NCBI RefSeq assembly: GCF_008033115.1
Contig: NZ_CP041203.1
Location: 3,534,001-3,598,000 of the forward strand
Length of the DNA: 64,000 nucleotides
Direction of reading: 5' to 3'
From: Cellulomonas sp. Y8
Lineage (GTDB): Bacteria; Actinomycetota; Actinomycetes; Actinomycetales; Cellulomonadaceae
A program made the position numbers and the translations under genes. Below the pieces are notes generated by a model. It did no database searches and was not told where the DNA came from. It saw only the letters and a list, made by a program, of their open reading frames with translations. This document shows, in pieces, positions 25,754 through 33,712 of the stretch (positions within the stretch are counted from its first letter, which is position 1; each line of letters starts with the position of its first letter).

Positions 25754-26809
25754 TCAGCCCGCCATCGCCTCCGCGGTGTGGGCCGGGTCCACCCGCTCGC
25801 CCTCGCGGACCGGGCCCGGCGGGGTGCCGTCGCCGAACGGGCGGCCGCCCAGGGACTCCCGGCCGTGCTCGGTCAGCCAGCCGCGCAGGTCCGGGCCGGC
25901 CGGGACGATCTGCGTCGGGTTGATGTCCTCGTGGACCACGTAGTAGTGCCGCTTGATGTGGTCGAAGTCGATCGTGTCCCCGAACCCCGGGGTCTGGAAC
26001 AGGTCCCGGGCGTACGCCCAGAGCACCGGCATCTCGGTCAGCTTGGAGCGGTTGCACTTGAAGTGCCCGTGGTAGACCGCGTCGAACCGGACCAGCGTGG
26101 TGAACAGCCGGACGTCGGCCTCGGTGATCGTGTCGCCGACGAGGTACCGCTGGGTCGACAGCCGCTCCGACAGCCAGTCCAGGCGCGAGAACAGCCGGCG
26201 GTACGCGCGCTCGTACGCCTCCTGCGACCCGGCGAACCCGCAGCGGTAGACGCCATTGTTCACGTCGGTGAACACCTTCCGCGCGACCTGGTCGATCTCG
26301 TCCCGCAGGTGCTCGGGGTACAGGTCGGGCGCGCCCTCGCGGTGGTACGCCGTCCATTCGGTCGACAGGTCCAGGGTCAGCTGTGCGTAGTCGTTCGTGA
26401 CGACCGCCCCCGAGGGCACGTCGACGATCGCCGGGACCGTGATGCCCTTCGGGTAGTCCGGGAACCGCCGGAAGTACGCGTCCTGGATCCGCGGGATGCC
26501 GAGCACGGGGTCGACGCCGCCCGGATCGAGGTCGAACGTCCACGACCGGGAGTCGTGCGTCGGCCCGCACACGCCCAGCGAGATCGCGTCCTCGAGCCCG
26601 AGCAGCCGGCGGACGATGATCGCCCGGTTCGCCCACGGGCACGCCCGCGACACCACGAGCCGGTACCGGCCGGGCTCCACCGGGTAGCCGTCCCGGCCGT
26701 CGGCGGTGATCCGCGTCGTGATGTAGCTCTGGTCGCGGACGAACTCCTCGCCGCTGGTCACGTACGCGCCGGCGGTGCTGAACTCCTGCTGGGTGGGCTC
26801 GGGGGTCAT
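25754..26809 (-). CDS. Glutathionyl-hydroquinone reductase-like GST (YqjG/ECM4 family)
   Basis: A 351-residue omega-type glutathione transferase homologue. It has a thioredoxin-like N-terminal domain with the catalytic Cys in VVSRACPWANRAIIVRRLLG and the family pattern WTFDLDPGGVDPVLG. GITVPAIVDVPSGAVVTND follows, and an all-helical C-terminal domain includes YLVGDTITEADVRLFTTLVRFD. Such enzymes reduce glutathionyl- or, in actinomycetes lacking glutathione, probably mycothiyl-hydroquinones. The convergent neighbour is a ring-cleaving dioxygenase-like gene. Confidence 0.9.
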   Translation of the reverse strand: MTPEPTQQEFSTAGAYVTSGEEFVRDQSYITTRITADGRDGYPVEPGRYRLVVSRACPWANRAIIVRRLLGLEDAISLGVCGPTHDSRSWTFDLDPGGVDPVLGIPRIQDAYFRRFPDYPKGITVPAIVDVPSGAVVTNDYAQLTLDLSTEWTAYHREGAPDLYPEHLRDEIDQVARKVFTDVNNGVYRCGFAGSQEAYERAYRRLFSRLDWLSERLSTQRYLVGDTITEADVRLFTTLVRFDAVYHGHFKCNRSKLTEMPVLWAYARDLFQTPGFGDTIDFDHIKRHYYVVHEDINPTQIVPAGPDLRGWLTEHGRESLGGRPFGDGTPPGPVREGERVDPAHTAEAMAG

Positions 26810-26938
26810 GCCCCGATCATCCCCGACCCGCAGCGCCCGCGCCGCCCCGCGGGTCGCCCGGGCGGCCCGCGGCCTCGCCGGGCGTCGGTGGGGGTGCCTA
26901 CAGTGGCGGGGTCCCCGTGTCCCCGGCCCCGGAGAGCC

Positions 26939-28741
26939 GTGCCTGCCGCACCCGCCCGCCCGACCCGTCCGCACCGGCCCCTGGGGCTCCGCCCGTGGCG
27001 CCCCGTCGCCGCGCTGGCCGCCCTCGGGCTGCTCGCCGCCTGCACCGGCGGGGGCACCGACGGCGCCACCCCCGACCCGACGCCGTCGGCCGTGACGCTG
27101 CGGTCGGCCGTGACGCTGCCGGACGCCCCGACCACGGTCGTCCCGGACGGGACCGCGGCCGGGACGGCGCTCGCGGTGAGCGCCGCGCTGTTCGCCGAGG
27201 CGCAAGTGGCGGTGCTGGTCCCCGACGAGGCCCCGGGCGTCGTCGCCCCCGCCGCCACGGCGGCCGTCGCGCTCGGCTCGCCGGTGCTGGTCGCGGGCGC
27301 GGGCGTGGCCGACGAGCTGGACCGCCTCGGCACCACCGACGTGGTCGTGGTCGACGACGACGCCGACGGGCGCGCCGCGCTGGCCGCCGACCTCCCGGAC
27401 GGGCTGCGGACCTACGGGATCGACGCCGCCGACCCCGCGCCGGCCGACCTCGGGCTGGCCGTGGGGGAGGAGCAGGAGGTGGACGCCGGCGGGCTGGTCG
27501 CGGCCGTCGCGGCGCTCACCGGGCCGGAGCCGGCGCTGCTGCGGGCCGCGGCGCGGTCCGACGACGCCACGGCCCCGACGGCGTCGCCCTCCGGGACCCC
27601 GGCCACCGGGTCGGCGGACGCGAGCTCCGCCCCGGGCCAGGAGGACGTGCTGGGCCTGCCCACCACGACCATCGAGCCCCCGGCGGCCGCGGACGCCGCG
27701 GCCCTCCTCGTCGACACCCACGCCGCGCCCGCGGGCACCGCCGTGGCCGCCGCGACCGCCCGGGCCGCGGGCCTGCCGGTCGTCGACGTCCCGGGCGCAG
27801 ACCCGCGCGCCACCTCCGCCGCCGTGCAGGCGCTCACCGGCGTGGACACCGTCGTCGCGGTCGGGTCGTCGTTCGGCGACGCCGCCCGGCTCGGCCCCCG
27901 CGTCGCCAGCGCCTCGACCGGCGTCGAGCTGCCGGGCGGCGGCCAGCTGGTGTTCCCCGACCCCGCGTCGGCTCCCGGCGTGGACGGCAAGCGCTACGTC
28001 GCGCTGTACGGGACGCCCGGTACCCCGGCGCTCGGCGTCCTGGGGGAGCAGGACGTCCCGGCGACCATCGCCCGCGCCGAGCAGACCGCCGCCCCGTACC
28101 GCTCGCTCACGGCCGACACCGTGGTGCCGACGCTCGAGGTCATCGCGACCATCGCGTCGGCCGCGCCGGAGCCGGACGGCTCGTACTCGCGCGCGCGGTC
28201 GGTCGACGAGCTGCGGCCGATCGTCGAGGCCGCGCAGGCGGCGGGGCAGGCGGTCGTCATCGACCTGCAGCCCGGCCGCACCGACTTCCTGACGCAGGCG
28301 CAGCAGTACGCCGAGCTGCTCGCCTACCCGCACGTCGGGCTCGCGCTCGACCCCGAGTGGCGGCTCGCGCCCGACCAGGTGCACCTGCGCCAGATCGGGT
28401 CGGTCGGCATCGACGAGGTCAACGCCACCGCCGACTGGCTCGCGACGTACACCCGCGACCGGCAGCTGCCGCAGAAGATGTTCCTGCTGCACCAGTTCTC
28501 GCTCCGGATGATCACCGACCGCGAGCGGCTGCACACCGGCCACGACGAGCTGGCCATGATCATCCACGCCGACGGCCAGGGGTCGCAGCCCGCGAAGGCC
28601 GGCACCTGGGCGACGCTGCACCAGGGCGCGCCGGACGTGCACTGGGGCTGGAAGAACTTCTACGACGAGGACACGCCGATGCTGGACCCGGCGCAGACCT
28701 ACGCGGTGCAGCCGGTCCCGGACCTGGTGACGTACCAGTAG
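26939..28741 (+). CDS. Surface lipoprotein with cell-wall-binding-repeat-like domain
   Basis: A 600-residue lipoprotein with lipobox LLAAC at about residue 38 (ALAALGLLAACTGGG). The middle contains two regions alternating strands and helices, each with APAATAAVALGSPVLVAG or VAAATARAAGLPVVDVPG and a following VDTVVAVGSS/VVVVDDD. These recall the CWB2 wall-binding repeats. The C-terminal 230 residues look like a (beta/alpha) domain: AVVIDLQPGRTDFLTQ, HVGLALDPEWRLAPDQ, QKMFLLHQFSLRMI, AMIIHADGQGSQ. Function unknown. GTG 26939 gives a normal signal peptide. Confidence 0.72.
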   Translation: MPAAPARPTRPHRPLGLRPWRPVAALAALGLLAACTGGGTDGATPDPTPSAVTLRSAVTLPDAPTTVVPDGTAAGTALAVSAALFAEAQVAVLVPDEAPGVVAPAATAAVALGSPVLVAGAGVADELDRLGTTDVVVVDDDADGRAALAADLPDGLRTYGIDAADPAPADLGLAVGEEQEVDAGGLVAAVAALTGPEPALLRAAARSDDATAPTASPSGTPATGSADASSAPGQEDVLGLPTTTIEPPAAADAAALLVDTHAAPAGTAVAAATARAAGLPVVDVPGADPRATSAAVQALTGVDTVVAVGSSFGDAARLGPRVASASTGVELPGGGQLVFPDPASAPGVDGKRYVALYGTPGTPALGVLGEQDVPATIARAEQTAAPYRSLTADTVVPTLEVIATIASAAPEPDGSYSRARSVDELRPIVEAAQAAGQAVVIDLQPGRTDFLTQAQQYAELLAYPHVGLALDPEWRLAPDQVHLRQIGSVGIDEVNATADWLATYTRDRQLPQKMFLLHQFSLRMITDRERLHTGHDELAMIIHADGQGSQPAKAGTWATLHQGAPDVHWGWKNFYDEDTPMLDPAQTYAVQPVPDLVTYQ

Positions 28742-28784
28742 GCGGGCACGACGACCGCCGCCCGGTCCGGGCGGCGTCGCGTCG

Positions 28785-29984
28785 TCAGGCGACCGCGGTC
28801 GCCGCCGCCTCGGTGCGCTCGTACAGCCGCTGGTGCCCGGTGATCGCCGCGAGCCGGAACGGGCCGCGGGTCAGGCGCTCGACGTCGTGGTCGCCGCCGT
28901 CGACCGGGTTCACCGGCGCGACGATCCGCAGGTACTCGGCGTGCGACACCTCGTCGCGCTCGTCGAGCAGCCGGCGGTGCGCGGCGGCGCGCAGGTGCGC
29001 GCGGTACCCGGGCTGGACGACGCCGGTGAACAGCTCGCCGACGGCGCCGGAGCCGTAGGAGAAGAACCCGATGCGCGAGCCGCCCAGGTCGTCCGCCGCG
29101 TGGTCGAGCAGCGACGCCAGGCCGATGTACATCGACGCGGTGTAGGAGTTCCCGATCTCGCGGTTGTACCGGAGGGTGTCGGCGATCTGCGCGTCCATCA
29201 CGTCGGCGTCGCGCGGGGCGCCGGCCAGGCGGGTCAGGTGCGCGTGCGCCTTCACCGCCATCTTGGTGAACGGCTGGTGGTAGACGAACGCGTCGATCTC
29301 GCCGAACTCGGCGCCGCCCTGGGCGCGGAAGTCCTGCCACGCGCCGGTCAGCGAGTCGGTGTACGCGCGGAGCGACAGCCGGCCGTCGACGACCGCGGTG
29401 GTCCGGTAGTTCGGCCGCCAGAAGTCCATGACGTCGGTGGTGTGCAGGCCGGAGACCGGCTCGATCGCGACCAGCCGCGGGTTCGCGGTGACCAGCATCG
29501 CGACGGCGCCGCAGCCCTGGGTCGGCTCGCCGGAGGACCCGACGTCGTAGCGGGCCACGTCGGAGCAGATGACGAGCACCTTCTGCTCCGGGTTCCGGGC
29601 GACGAGCGCCAGCGCCATCTGCAGCGCGGACGTGCCGGAGTAGCAGGCCTGCTTGAGCTCCACGACGCGCGCGGCCGGGTTCAGGCCGAGCAGGTGGTGC
29701 ACGTACACGCCGGCCGACTTCGACTGGTCGATGCCGCTCTCGGTCGCGAGCAGGACGGTGCGGATCGCGGCCCGCTCGTCGTCGGACAGGTCCTCCACGA
29801 GGGGGAGCGCGGCCGCGGCGGCCAGCGTCACGACGTCCTCGTCGGGGGCGCACACGCTCATCCGGTCCTGGCCGAGGCCCACCGTGTACTTCGCCGGCTC
29901 GACGCCGTGCACGGGCGCCAGGTTCGCCAGGTCGAGGTACCGGCCCGCGGTCGCGAAGGCCAGGTCGTCGATGCCGAGCTGCAT
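28785..29984 (-). CDS. mvaS: Hydroxymethylglutaryl-CoA synthase
   Basis: A 399-residue thiolase-fold enzyme that condenses acetyl-CoA with acetoacetyl-CoA, the entry step of the mevalonate route. The catalytic triad is at the positions expected for bacterial MvaS: E82 (ATESGIDQSKS), C114 (ELKQACYSGTSALQ) and H236 (FVYHQPFTKMAVK). GEPTQGCGAVAMLV and SYGSGAVGELFTG are family motifs. The ATG at 29984 (MQLGIDDL) is the family start; AGAGGA precedes it. HMG-CoA reductase follows upstream with one unknown gene between. Confidence 0.92.
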   Translation of the reverse strand: MQLGIDDLAFATAGRYLDLANLAPVHGVEPAKYTVGLGQDRMSVCAPDEDVVTLAAAAALPLVEDLSDDERAAIRTVLLATESGIDQSKSAGVYVHHLLGLNPAARVVELKQACYSGTSALQMALALVARNPEQKVLVICSDVARYDVGSSGEPTQGCGAVAMLVTANPRLVAIEPVSGLHTTDVMDFWRPNYRTTAVVDGRLSLRAYTDSLTGAWQDFRAQGGAEFGEIDAFVYHQPFTKMAVKAHAHLTRLAGAPRDADVMDAQIADTLRYNREIGNSYTASMYIGLASLLDHAADDLGGSRIGFFSYGSGAVGELFTGVVQPGYRAHLRAAAHRRLLDERDEVSHAEYLRIVAPVNPVDGGDHDVERLTRGPFRLAAITGHQRLYERTEAAATAVA

Positions 29985-30198
29985 GTCGGGGTGGGATCCT
30001 CTCCGGCTGGACGTCGTCCGCGGGCGGGTGACCCGGCGTCCGACGGGCCACGGGTGCGGCCCGCCGTCATCGGCGGTCACGCGAGGCCCGGACGACTGTA
30101 GCCCTGCGTGCGAGCACCGACCAGCGAGCGCCGGGACTCTTCACCTGCTCCACACGGAACGCGCGGGGCGCCCGGATTCTTCCGGTTCGTGAACATGG

Positions 30199-30726
30199 TC
30201 ACATGGCGGGCGGTGCGAGGCGCGGCATCCCGGGGACGACGCGCGCGGGGGCGGCTCCCGCGGGGCCGCGACGGACGACGACGAGCGCGTGGCCGTCGCG
30301 CCGAGCCGCGCGGGCCGTGAGGTCGCCCATCCGGGCCAGCGCGCCGGGGACGCGCGAGCCGTCGACCACCAGGGCGTCGGGGACGTGCTCGACGGTGTCC
30401 GGGAGCGCGGCGTCGTCCCTCGCGAAGCCCTCGCGGGACCAGTCGCCGAGCGTCGCCCGCGCGTGGCTCAGCCAGGCCCGCAGGGCAGCGACGGCGCGGG
30501 CCGGGTCGTCGGCGGGGTCGTCCGCGTCGAGCACCGCCGACTCGACGACGAGGTCGGGCAGGGACTCGGGCCCGGGGTCGGCGCCCCACCGCGACAGCAC
30601 GCCGGTCGGGGCGCCGGCCGTGCCGGTGCGGGTGACCTCGAGGCAGTGCAGCGGCTCGTCGTCCAGCACGGGGGTGTACGCGAGCGGGGCCCAGGGGGCG
30701 CCCTCGTCGTCGGTGCTCCTCGTCAT
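30199..30726 (-). CDS. Hypothetical protein between mvaS and HMG-CoA reductase genes
   Basis: A 175-residue, Ala/Asp/Arg-rich protein without recognisable domain, signal or membrane span. It begins MTRSTDDEGAPWAPLAYTPV. An EVTRTGTAG stretch, a central acidic DADDPADDPARAVAALRAWL and a late HALVVVRRGPAG strand are visible. It follows the HMG-CoA reductase gene by 22 bases, so it may be cotranscribed. A 214-base gap separates it from mvaS. Function not known. Confidence 0.55.
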   Translation of the reverse strand: MTRSTDDEGAPWAPLAYTPVLDDEPLHCLEVTRTGTAGAPTGVLSRWGADPGPESLPDLVVESAVLDADDPADDPARAVAALRAWLSHARATLGDWSREGFARDDAALPDTVEHVPDALVVDGSRVPGALARMGDLTARAARRDGHALVVVRRGPAGAAPARVVPGMPRLAPPAM

Positions 30727-30748
30727 CGCCGGCCTCCCGCCGTCCGTG

Positions 30749-31801
30749 TCAGCCCTTCGCCGGGGCGCCCCGCTCCAGTGTGAGGTGCGCGGCCATCAGC
30801 TCGCCCGGGTTCGTCTGCGCCGCCATCAGCGACAGCTCGCCGCACAGCACCGTCGCCGCGCACAGCACCGCGAGCCGGCGGGCGTTGTCGCCGGGCTCGC
30901 GCTCCTCGCGGCAGCCGAGCCGGACCAGGTTCTCCTCGACGAAGTCCAGGCCCTTGCCGTTGCCGACCGTGCCGACGATCAGGTTCGGCAGCGTGCAGGA
31001 GAAGTACAGGTCGCCGTCGCGGACCTCGGCGTGGGTGAGGCCCTGGGAGCCCTCGACGATGTTCGCCGCGTCCTGGCCGGTCGCCAGGTAGAACGCCAGC
31101 AGCATGTTCGCGTAGTGCGCGTTCGCCGACCTCAGGCCGCCCGCGAGCATCGTGCCGATGAGGTTCTTGCGGATGTTCAGCTGGACGACCGCCTCGGGCG
31201 TCGTGTGCAGGAACCGCTCGACGTGCCGGCGGGGGAGCACGATCTCGGTCACGACGTTCTTGCCGCGCCCGAGGATGCCGTTGACCGCCGTCGCCTTCTT
31301 GTCGGAGCAGAAGTTGCCGGAGATCGAGCCGTAGCGGACGCCCGGGACGGTGGCGAGCACGTGGTCCATCAGCTTGTCGGCCGCGTTGGTCACCATGTTG
31401 TGGCCCGACGCGTCACCGGTGGTGAGCTCGAACCGCACGAACAGCAGGTTCGCGGCGATCTGGACGTGCAGGTCGATCAGCCGGGCGAACCGGCTGCTGG
31501 TCGCGACGACGGCCGCCAGCTCCTCGCGCCGGGACGACAGGTGCTGCCAGGCGGCGAGCGCGGCCTGGGCGTCGTCGGCCTCCAGCAGCACGGAGCGGGA
31601 CATCCGCTCGTCGACCAGGGTGGCCTTGATCCCGCCCTCGACCATCGTCGACAGCCGGGCGCCGCGGCGGACGGACGGCCACAGCGGCGACTCGTACGTC
31701 GCGAGCGGCACCTCGGTCTCGCCGGACATCACGTTGCCGCTGATCCGCAGGGGTCCGACCCAGCGCAGGGGGATCGGCGCGGACGTGTCTGCGGCGGGCA
31801 T
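30749..31801 (-). CDS. Hydroxymethylglutaryl-CoA reductase
   Basis: A 350-residue HMG-CoA reductase that makes mevalonate. Motifs: MVEGGIKATLVDERMSRS (catalytic Glu region), ELTTGDASGHNMVTNAAD (cofactor/substrate loop), SGNFCSDKKATAVNG (catalytic lysine), NLIVGTVGNGKGL (catalytic Asp region and GTVG) and a late MAAHLTLERGA with the conserved His. GGAGG lies six bases before the ATG at 31801. Together with mvaS it supplies mevalonate; the later pathway genes are not in this window. Confidence 0.88.
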   Translation of the reverse strand: MPAADTSAPIPLRWVGPLRISGNVMSGETEVPLATYESPLWPSVRRGARLSTMVEGGIKATLVDERMSRSVLLEADDAQAALAAWQHLSSRREELAAVVATSSRFARLIDLHVQIAANLLFVRFELTTGDASGHNMVTNAADKLMDHVLATVPGVRYGSISGNFCSDKKATAVNGILGRGKNVVTEIVLPRRHVERFLHTTPEAVVQLNIRKNLIGTMLAGGLRSANAHYANMLLAFYLATGQDAANIVEGSQGLTHAEVRDGDLYFSCTLPNLIVGTVGNGKGLDFVEENLVRLGCREEREPGDNARRLAVLCAATVLCGELSLMAAQTNPGELMAAHLTLERGAPAKG

Positions 31802-31906
31802 GGGGACCTCCGGGGATCGGGTGCGGGCGCGCGGCCGGGCGCGGCGGTGCGCGGGCGGCGCGCCCGGCCAGCGTAGACGCCGGGCGCACGCCCGTCCGCG
31901 CGGACG

Positions 31907-31912
31907 TACGGT
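31907..31912 (+). promoter_or_regulatory. Candidate -10 box, leaderless LLM gene
   Basis: TACGGT ends six bases before the ATG at 31919; no Shine-Dalgarno is present. Confidence 0.5.
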
Positions 31913-31918
31913 CTGTCC

Positions 31919-32695
31919 ATGACGCGACCGCTCCGCATCGGAGTCCAGATCCAGCCCCAGCACGCCGACTACGCGCAGATCCGGGACGCGGTCCGCCGCG
32001 CCGAGGACCTGGGCGTCGACGTGATCTTCAACTGGGACCACTTCTTCCCGCTCTACGGCGACCCCGACGGCAAGCACTTCGAGTGCTGGACCATGCTCGG
32101 CGCCTGGGCCGAGCAGACCAGCCGGGTGCAGATCGGTGCCCTGGTGACCTGCAACTCGTACCGGAACCCCGAGCTGCTGGCCGACATGGCCCGCACCGTG
32201 GACCACATCAGCGGCGGCCGCCTGATCCTGGGCGTCGGCGCCGGCTGGTTCGAGAAGGACTACGACCAGTTCGGCTACGAGTTCGGCACCCCGGGCACGC
32301 GGATCGCCGAGCTGGCGTCGGCGCTGCCGCGGATCAAGGCGCGCCTGGCGGCCGGCAACCCGGCGCCGACCCGCGACATCCCGATCCTCATCGGCGGTGG
32401 CGGCGAGCGGAAGACGCTGCGCGTCGTCGCCGAGCACGCCGACGTGTGGCACTCGTTCGGGGACCTGGACACGCTGACCCGCAAGAGCGCGATCCTCGAC
32501 GAGCACGGCGAGGCCGTCGGCCGGGACACCGCGGCGCTGGTCGAGCGCAGCGTCGGGGTCAGCGCGCCGCCCGCCGAGGTGGCCGCGCCGCTGGTCGAGG
32601 CGGGCGTGACGCTGTTCACGGTCGGCGTCGGCGGCCCGGACTACGACCTGGGCCTGGTCGAGCAGTGGGTGGCCTGGCGCGACGCCCAGGGCTGA
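31919..32695 (+). CDS. LLM-class F420-dependent oxidoreductase
   Basis: A 258-residue luciferase-like (beta/alpha)8 protein. RIGVQIQPQHADYAQIRDAV opens the barrel, followed by VIFNWDHFFP, TCNSYRNPELLADMARTVD, ISGGRLILGVGAGWFEKDY and PILIGGGGERKTLRVV. These are the signature strings of the F420-dependent TIGR-type actinobacterial subfamily. It probably transfers hydride between F420H2 and an unknown substrate. Followed by a word-array hairpin that may end its transcript. Confidence 0.88.
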   Translation: MTRPLRIGVQIQPQHADYAQIRDAVRRAEDLGVDVIFNWDHFFPLYGDPDGKHFECWTMLGAWAEQTSRVQIGALVTCNSYRNPELLADMARTVDHISGGRLILGVGAGWFEKDYDQFGYEFGTPGTRIAELASALPRIKARLAAGNPAPTRDIPILIGGGGERKTLRVVAEHADVWHSFGDLDTLTRKSAILDEHGEAVGRDTAALVERSVGVSAPPAEVAAPLVEAGVTLFTVGVGGPDYDLGLVEQWVAWRDAQG

Positions 32696-32704
32696 CCGCG
32701 GCCG

Positions 32705-32773
32705 CGAGGTCGTCGGTTCCGCCCGAGGTCGTCGGTTCCGCACCCCCTGTGGCGGACGGAACCGACGACCTCG
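32705..32773. repeat. Palindromic word array / probable terminator after the LLM gene
   Basis: CGAGGTCGTCGGTTCCG occurs at 32705-32721 and 32724-32740 and inverted at 32757-32773, so the second copy and the inverted copy form a perfect 17-bp stem with a 16-base loop. No T-run follows. Same plan as other arrays here but between two genes in the same direction. Confidence 0.8.
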
Positions 32774-32810
32774 GCGGGCGCGACGCGGATGGGGTGGCGG
32801 CCGCGGGCCC

Positions 32811-32816
32811 TAACCT
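32811..32816 (+). promoter_or_regulatory. Candidate -10 box, leaderless DtxR-type gene
   Basis: TAACCT ends seven bases before the GTG at 32824. Confidence 0.5.
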
Positions 32817-32823
32817 TGTCGGC

Positions 32824-33561
32824 GTGAGCGAGACCAGCGACCTGACCCCCGTGGCCCAGGACTACCTCAAGGTCGTCTGGACCGCGCGCGAGTGGTCGTC
32901 CGCCCCGGTGACCACCAAGATGCTCGCCGAGCGGCTGGGCGTCGGTGCGTCGACCGTGTCGGAGACCGTGCGCCGGCTCGCGGACCAGGGCCTGGTGGAG
33001 CACGCGCCGTACGCGGCGATCACGCTCACCGAGGAGGGCGTCCGGCACGCGGTGCAGGTCGTCCGCCGGCACCGGCTGATCGAGACGTTCCTGGTCAGCG
33101 AGCTCGGCTACGCCTGGGACGAGGTGCACGACGAGGCGGAGGTGCTCGAGCACGCCGTGTCGGACCTCATGGTCGAGCGGATCGACGCGCGCCTGGGCCA
33201 CCCGACGCGCGACCCGCACGGCGACCCGATCCCCGCGCCCGACGGCACCGTGCCGACGCCCGCCGCGGACATGCTCTGGGAGCTCACCTCGGGGTCCGGC
33301 CGGATCGCCCGGATCTCCGACGCCGACCCCGGCCTGCTGCGGTACCTCGCCTCGGTGGGCGTCGTGCTGGACGCGCGCGTCGAGGTCGTCGAGCGGCGGG
33401 ACTTCGCCGGGATGACCGCGGTGCGCGTCCTGCCCCCGCTCGACGGCGGGTCGCTCGCGGACGCGGCGGCCGAGGCCGTGGGCGCCGCCGCCGAGGCGCG
33501 GCCGGTCGAGCTCGGCGAGGTCGCCGCGCGGGCGATCTGGGTGCTGCTCGACCCGGCCTGA
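32824..33561 (+). CDS. DtxR/MntR-family metal-dependent repressor
   Basis: A 245-residue iron- or manganese-responsive repressor. The N-terminal winged HTH includes QDYLKVVWTAREW, TTKMLAERLGVGASTVSETV and LTEEGVRHAVQVVRRHRLIE. The dimer/metal domain has WDEVHDEAEVLEHAVSDLMVERID and GHPTRDPHGDPIPAPDG, the standard family run. A C-terminal SH3-like part ends the protein. The metal ligands H, E and D are present in the usual places. Whether it senses Fe or Mn cannot be told; the MFS gene downstream has its own promoter. Confidence 0.9.
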   Translation: MSETSDLTPVAQDYLKVVWTAREWSSAPVTTKMLAERLGVGASTVSETVRRLADQGLVEHAPYAAITLTEEGVRHAVQVVRRHRLIETFLVSELGYAWDEVHDEAEVLEHAVSDLMVERIDARLGHPTRDPHGDPIPAPDGTVPTPAADMLWELTSGSGRIARISDADPGLLRYLASVGVVLDARVEVVERRDFAGMTAVRVLPPLDGGSLADAAAEAVGAAAEARPVELGEVAARAIWVLLDPA

Positions 33562-33592
33562 CCCGCCCCGCGGTCCGCGACCGACCGGCCGG

Positions 33593-33598
33593 TAGGCT
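33593..33598 (+). promoter_or_regulatory. Candidate -10 box for the MFS gene
   Basis: TAGGCT in the setting GGTAGGCTGG, a common actinobacterial -10 form, 114 bases before the ATG at 33713. That would leave an mRNA leader of about 105 bases without an obvious riboswitch. Confidence 0.4.
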
Positions 33599-33712
33599 GG
33601 GCGGCACCGGACTCCTCGCCGACGCGGTCTGCCGGGACGGGCCGCCGCACCCGTCGGCGCGCCAGCCGCCGGGTTCCACGCGGTCCACCGACGACGACCG
33701 CGGGAGCCGCAC

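Noticed and set aside
30189..30202. GTGAACATGGTCAC near the end of the hypothetical gene as an mvaS operator
   Set aside because: Only five of seven arm bases match and it lies more than 200 bases from mvaS, overlapping a stop codon; too weak to list.
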